From: Chloroflexota bacterium
GTDB taxonomy: Bacteria; Chloroflexota; Limnocylindria; Limnocylindrales; CSP1-4
DNA: 32,005 nucleotides
Assembly: GCA_025358525.1 (NCBI GenBank)
Contig: JANYJI010000091.1
Coordinates: 1-32,005, forward strand
Direction of reading: 5' to 3'
Shown here piece by piece: positions 28,563 to 32,005 of the stretch. Each line of letters starts with the position of its first letter. Positions within the stretch are counted from its first letter, which is position 1. The position numbers and the translations under genes are program-made. The notes below the pieces were generated by a model. That model saw nothing but the letters and a program-made list of their open reading frames with translations, ran no database searches and had not been told where the DNA came from.

Positions 28563-31500
28563 ATGAGATTAATGAGTGGTCGAGTTGCCAGCCCTGAGCT
28601 AGTCGGACGCGAGGCCGATCTCGAGGCAATCGCACAGGCGCTCGAGCAGGCGAGAGTCGGACAGAGCCGAACTGTGCTAATTGGTGGCGAGGCCGGCATC
28701 GGCAAGTCCCGACTCCTGACCGCCGCGCTGGAGATGGCACGCGGCCAGGGTGCGATCGTCCTTCAGGGCGGCTGCGTGAGTCTGGCCGAGGGCGCCCTGC
28801 CATTCGCTCCGATCGTCGAGGCCATCCGGCCGCTCCTGGCCGATGCTCGGTCGGCCGATTCGGGCGGGGCGGATCGCGGCACCATCGATGACGCGCTGCT
28901 GGGACTAGCCGCGGAGTTGGGGCTTCTGGCGAGACACAGGTCCGCTGATGCAGCCGCGGAATTGCATCCGGATTGGGCTCGCAGCCAGCTGTACGAGACG
29001 TTCCTGGGCCTGCTGCGTAGGCTTGCCGTGGATTCGCCCGTTGTCCTCGCGGTGGAGGATCTCCACTGGGGCGACGACTCGACCAGGGAGTTGCTTGCCT
29101 TCCTGGTGCGCAATGCTCGATCCGAGCGGCTGCTGCTTCTGATCACATTTCGGAGCGACGAGCTGCACCGACGGCATCCTCTGTTGTTGTGGCTTGGCGA
29201 GGCCAACCGGTCTCCCGGGGTTGAGCGCATCGAACTGGGCCGTCTGGAGCGTCCCGCTCTGGCACGCCAGCTGAGTGGCATCCTGGGGCGCTGGCCGGAA
29301 CCTGCGTTGATCGAGTCGATCTTCCTTAGGTCCGAAGGCAACCCATTCTTCGCCGAAGAGCTCGTTGCGGCCGGGGTCGAAACCGGACCGCTGCCGCCCA
29401 CGCTGCGCGAGGTTCTGGCGGCTCGATTGGCCCATGTTTCGGAGCCCACCCTGCGCCTGCTCGGGGTCGCAGCAGTCGTCGGGCGGCGCGTGGACCACGG
29501 CCTTCTCGCCAGAGTCTCCGAGCTGTCGGAGAGGGAACTGGACGATGCCATCGGAGAAGCTCTCTCCACCCAGTTGCTCACTGTGGACGAGCAGGCACCC
29601 ACGGAACGCTACGCCTTCAGACATGCGTTGCTCGCCGAAGCCGCGGCAGTGACCGTCCTACCCGGCCGGCGACGCCGGCTCCACGCCGCAATCGCCCAAG
29701 CCCTGTCCGAATCCAACGGCCTGCGGGGCGCCGAAGAAGCCGGCCATCTGGGCGAGATCGCCCACCACTGGTTCGAAGCTCGAGAGCTAGACCACGCGTT
29801 CAGTTCTTCGCTGCGGGCAGGTGACGCGGCCCAGGCTTCCGGGGCGTATGCCGAGGCGTTGCGCCAGTACGAGAGAACCGCGGAGCTGTGGGACATCGTC
29901 CCCGCGCGAGCCGAAGAGACGGAAATCGATCGGCTAGAGCTCCTGAGGCGGACGGCCCACTGCGCACAGCTCAGCGGCGAATACGGGCGGGCGATACAGC
30001 TGCTCCGCGAAGCTGTGGAACAGGCGCGAGCAAGGGGCGAGCCGATCCTCGAGGGCCTGCTCTACGAACGACTCGGGCGATCGCTTTGGACATCGGCCGA
30101 TTTCGCTGGCTCCGAAGCCGCCTACGTTCGCGCGCTGGAGCTGGTGCCGGAGCAGCCTCCCTCAGCCGACCGGGCAAGGGTGCTAGCGGGCTACGCCCAG
30201 GTGTTGATGCTGGCCGGTCGTCACAAGGAGTCGCTCGAGGTGGGCCGGCGGGCGCTAGACCTGGCTCGTGAAACCGGCTCGCGGCAGGTGGAGGGCCACG
30301 CCCTGTGCACCATCGGCGTGGCCTTTGCCTACGTCAACGACCCTGATGTCGGGGCGGACATGATCCGCGAGGCCATCGTCATCGGCGAGCAGATTCAGAA
30401 CCTCGACGACATCGCCCGAGGCTACGTTTGCCTGTCGTCAACGCTCGACATTGCCGGCCACGGTGAGGAGGCCACGACGGTTGCTTTCGAGGGATCGCGG
30501 CGGCTGCGCGATCTCGGCATGGGCGCGACCTACGGGTCGTTCATCGAAATGAACGCTGCGGACGGGTTGACGGTGCTCGGTCGCTGGGACGAGGCGCTCG
30601 AGCTGGTACTCAAGGTGCAGCCCATCGCTCGCGGCACGAGCCGCGTATTCGCCACTCAGCAACTGGCCCACCTGCTCACTCTCCGCGGCGAATTCGAGTC
30701 CGCCGCTCGGGCGCTTACCGAAATCTCACAGCTCATGGGGCACGGAATAGAGGCGCAGTTCAACGGGCCGATTGCCGCCACCCAAATTGACCTGGCCACG
30801 CTGATAGGGGACACGGCGGGCGGTCGGAAGGTGGCCGACCGGGTACTGCCGATGCTGGCCCAGACCGAGGACCGCGGTTTGCTAGGTCGAGCGCTGGCTG
30901 CGGCGCTGCGGCTCGAGGTTGGCACCGCGGAGCGTGCCCGGGCGGCCAGGGACTCCAGGTCGCTGGACGAGGCTGTCGCTCGGGCCAACGCCGCCCTGGA
31001 GTCCATTCGCCGCCTCGCGGACGACCTATCGCCGGGCTCGATTCTTGACGTAATCGAGCGGACGATCACGTTTGCCGAGGCCGAAGCATCGCGTCTGCAG
31101 TCGGCGTCGGATCCTGCGATATGGCGAAGATCTCTCGAGATGGCACGTGCCGGCGGCCCCGCCTACGACGCCACCTACGCCGCGTATCGTTTGGCCGAAG
31201 CTCTCTTGTCTGGGCGCGGTGCGCGGGACGAGGCGGTGTCGCTTCTGACTGACGCACACGCGAGCGCATCTCGACTCGGCGCCCGCCCGCTCCGGGAGGC
31301 CATCGAGGGGCTGGCGGCGCGGGCACGCGTCCCGCTGCGATCCGAGGAAGCGGCCGAGGTCCACGAGAGTGGGGGAGGGGTTGCGACCCCATCCGCCGAG
31401 GGACTGGCCGCCTACGGCCTGAGCGACCGTGAAACCGAGGTCTTGCGCCTACTCACCGCCGGCCGAACAAACCGTGAAATCAGCAAAGCCCTGTTCATCA

Positions 31501-31607
31501 GCGAGAGTACGGCCGGCGTCCATGTGTCACACATCCTGACCAAGTTCGGCGTCGCCGGCCGCGTTGAAGCGGCCACCATCGCCGCCCGCCTGGGCCTCAC
31601 AGCCTGA
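28563..31607 (+). CDS. Large ATP-binding LuxR-family regulator (LAL-like: AAA ATPase, TPR-like region, C-terminal LuxR HTH)
   Basis: ELVGREADLEAIAQAL, VLIGGEAGIGKSRLL (Walker A), VVLAVEDLHWGDDST (Walker B-like), C-terminal LSDRETEVLRLLTAGRTNREISKALFISESTAGVHVSHILTKFGVAGRVEA; start may be ATG 28572. Confidence 0.94.
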   Translation: MRLMSGRVASPELVGREADLEAIAQALEQARVGQSRTVLIGGEAGIGKSRLLTAALEMARGQGAIVLQGGCVSLAEGALPFAPIVEAIRPLLADARSADSGGADRGTIDDALLGLAAELGLLARHRSADAAAELHPDWARSQLYETFLGLLRRLAVDSPVVLAVEDLHWGDDSTRELLAFLVRNARSERLLLLITFRSDELHRRHPLLLWLGEANRSPGVERIELGRLERPALARQLSGILGRWPEPALIESIFLRSEGNPFFAEELVAAGVETGPLPPTLREVLAARLAHVSEPTLRLLGVAAVVGRRVDHGLLARVSELSERELDDAIGEALSTQLLTVDEQAPTERYAFRHALLAEAAAVTVLPGRRRRLHAAIAQALSESNGLRGAEEAGHLGEIAHHWFEARELDHAFSSSLRAGDAAQASGAYAEALRQYERTAELWDIVPARAEETEIDRLELLRRTAHCAQLSGEYGRAIQLLREAVEQARARGEPILEGLLYERLGRSLWTSADFAGSEAAYVRALELVPEQPPSADRARVLAGYAQVLMLAGRHKESLEVGRRALDLARETGSRQVEGHALCTIGVAFAYVNDPDVGADMIREAIVIGEQIQNLDDIARGYVCLSSTLDIAGHGEEATTVAFEGSRRLRDLGMGATYGSFIEMNAADGLTVLGRWDEALELVLKVQPIARGTSRVFATQQLAHLLTLRGEFESAARALTEISQLMGHGIEAQFNGPIAATQIDLATLIGDTAGGRKVADRVLPMLAQTEDRGLLGRALAAALRLEVGTAERARAARDSRSLDEAVARANAALESIRRLADDLSPGSILDVIERTITFAEAEASRLQSASDPAIWRRSLEMARAGGPAYDATYAAYRLAEALLSGRGARDEAVSLLTDAHASASRLGARPLREAIEGLAARARVPLRSEEAAEVHESGGGVATPSAEGLAAYGLSDRETEVLRLLTAGRTNREISKALFISESTAGVHVSHILTKFGVAGRVEAATIAARLGLTA

Positions 31608-31741
31608 ACGGGCCAATCTCGTCCTGCCTCAGGGGCCGCCGGCCGAACGCCATGCAGCGGGCTGCGCGACAGGCGTCGGCGATGAGCGCAAACTAGTCAC
31701 CCCAGTCGGCGGAGATGCCGGGTGTTCCAGAAGAGGTCCAA

Positions 31742-31999
31742 ATGACAAAGAGATCGAGACACGAACGCGAGCAGCGAGCGGCAGAAAATGTGCGGGCCAA
31801 GCAGATTACTCTCGAGTGGGAGCGCGCCGTTCCGCCTGAGCGCGCGGCTGCCTTCGCGCTCGAGGTAGAAGCGGCCCGCGCTCGTGGACCGCGGCCCCCC
31901 CAGCCGGACATGGCCCCCGGGACCGCCCCACACCCGCCGCGACCGGGCTACGAACCACGCCCACCCAAGAAGGAAGAGACGCGCCGCCCCAAGTACTAG
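31742..31999 (+). CDS. Small charged hypothetical protein with proline-rich C-terminus
   Basis: MTKRSRHEREQRAAENVRAKQITLEWERAVPPERAAAFALEVEAARARG...; AGAAGAGG upstream. Confidence 0.45.
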   Translation: MTKRSRHEREQRAAENVRAKQITLEWERAVPPERAAAFALEVEAARARGPRPPQPDMAPGTAPHPPRPGYEPRPPKKEETRRPKY

Positions 32000-32005
32000 G
32001 TCGGG

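Overview
GC-rich bacterial window, gene-dense, with housekeeping gene content that looks like Chloroflexota; the lineage is inferred from gene content and protein style, not searched. Main content in order: an edge inverted repeat; a truncated lipoprotein-like CDS; a MobA-like nucleotidyltransferase (-); typA/bipA; a cysteine desulfurase overlapping mnmA; two small membrane ORFs; rpsO-pnp; asd; family-4 uracil-DNA glycosylase; RNase J; FtsK/SpoIIIE; a RodZ-like HTH membrane protein; CinA C-terminal domain (pncC-type); a MurC-like ligase; YajQ; a ThDP-dependent enzyme; nicotinate phosphoribosyltransferase (-) with an upstream unknown gene (-); a hybrid histidine kinase; a DUF385-type deazaflavin-dependent reductase (-); an aldo/keto reductase; a large ATPase-LuxR regulator; and a small charged ORF. 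The standout observation is in pnp. A complete DnaQ/PolC-like DEDDh 3'-5' exonuclease domain (about 165 aa, all five catalytic residues present) sits in frame inside the helical linker between the two RNase PH cores of PNPase. This predicts one polypeptide with both phosphorolytic and hydrolytic exonuclease activity. The same gene has a perfect 8-bp hairpin that buries its Shine-Dalgarno. Other leads are a C-terminal beta-clamp-like motif on the UDG, candidate leaderless promoters, Bacillus-like gene order from rpsO to cinA, and a 98-bp perfect inverted repeat at the contig edge that is probably an assembly artefact. No tRNA, rRNA, CRISPR or mobile element was recognised.
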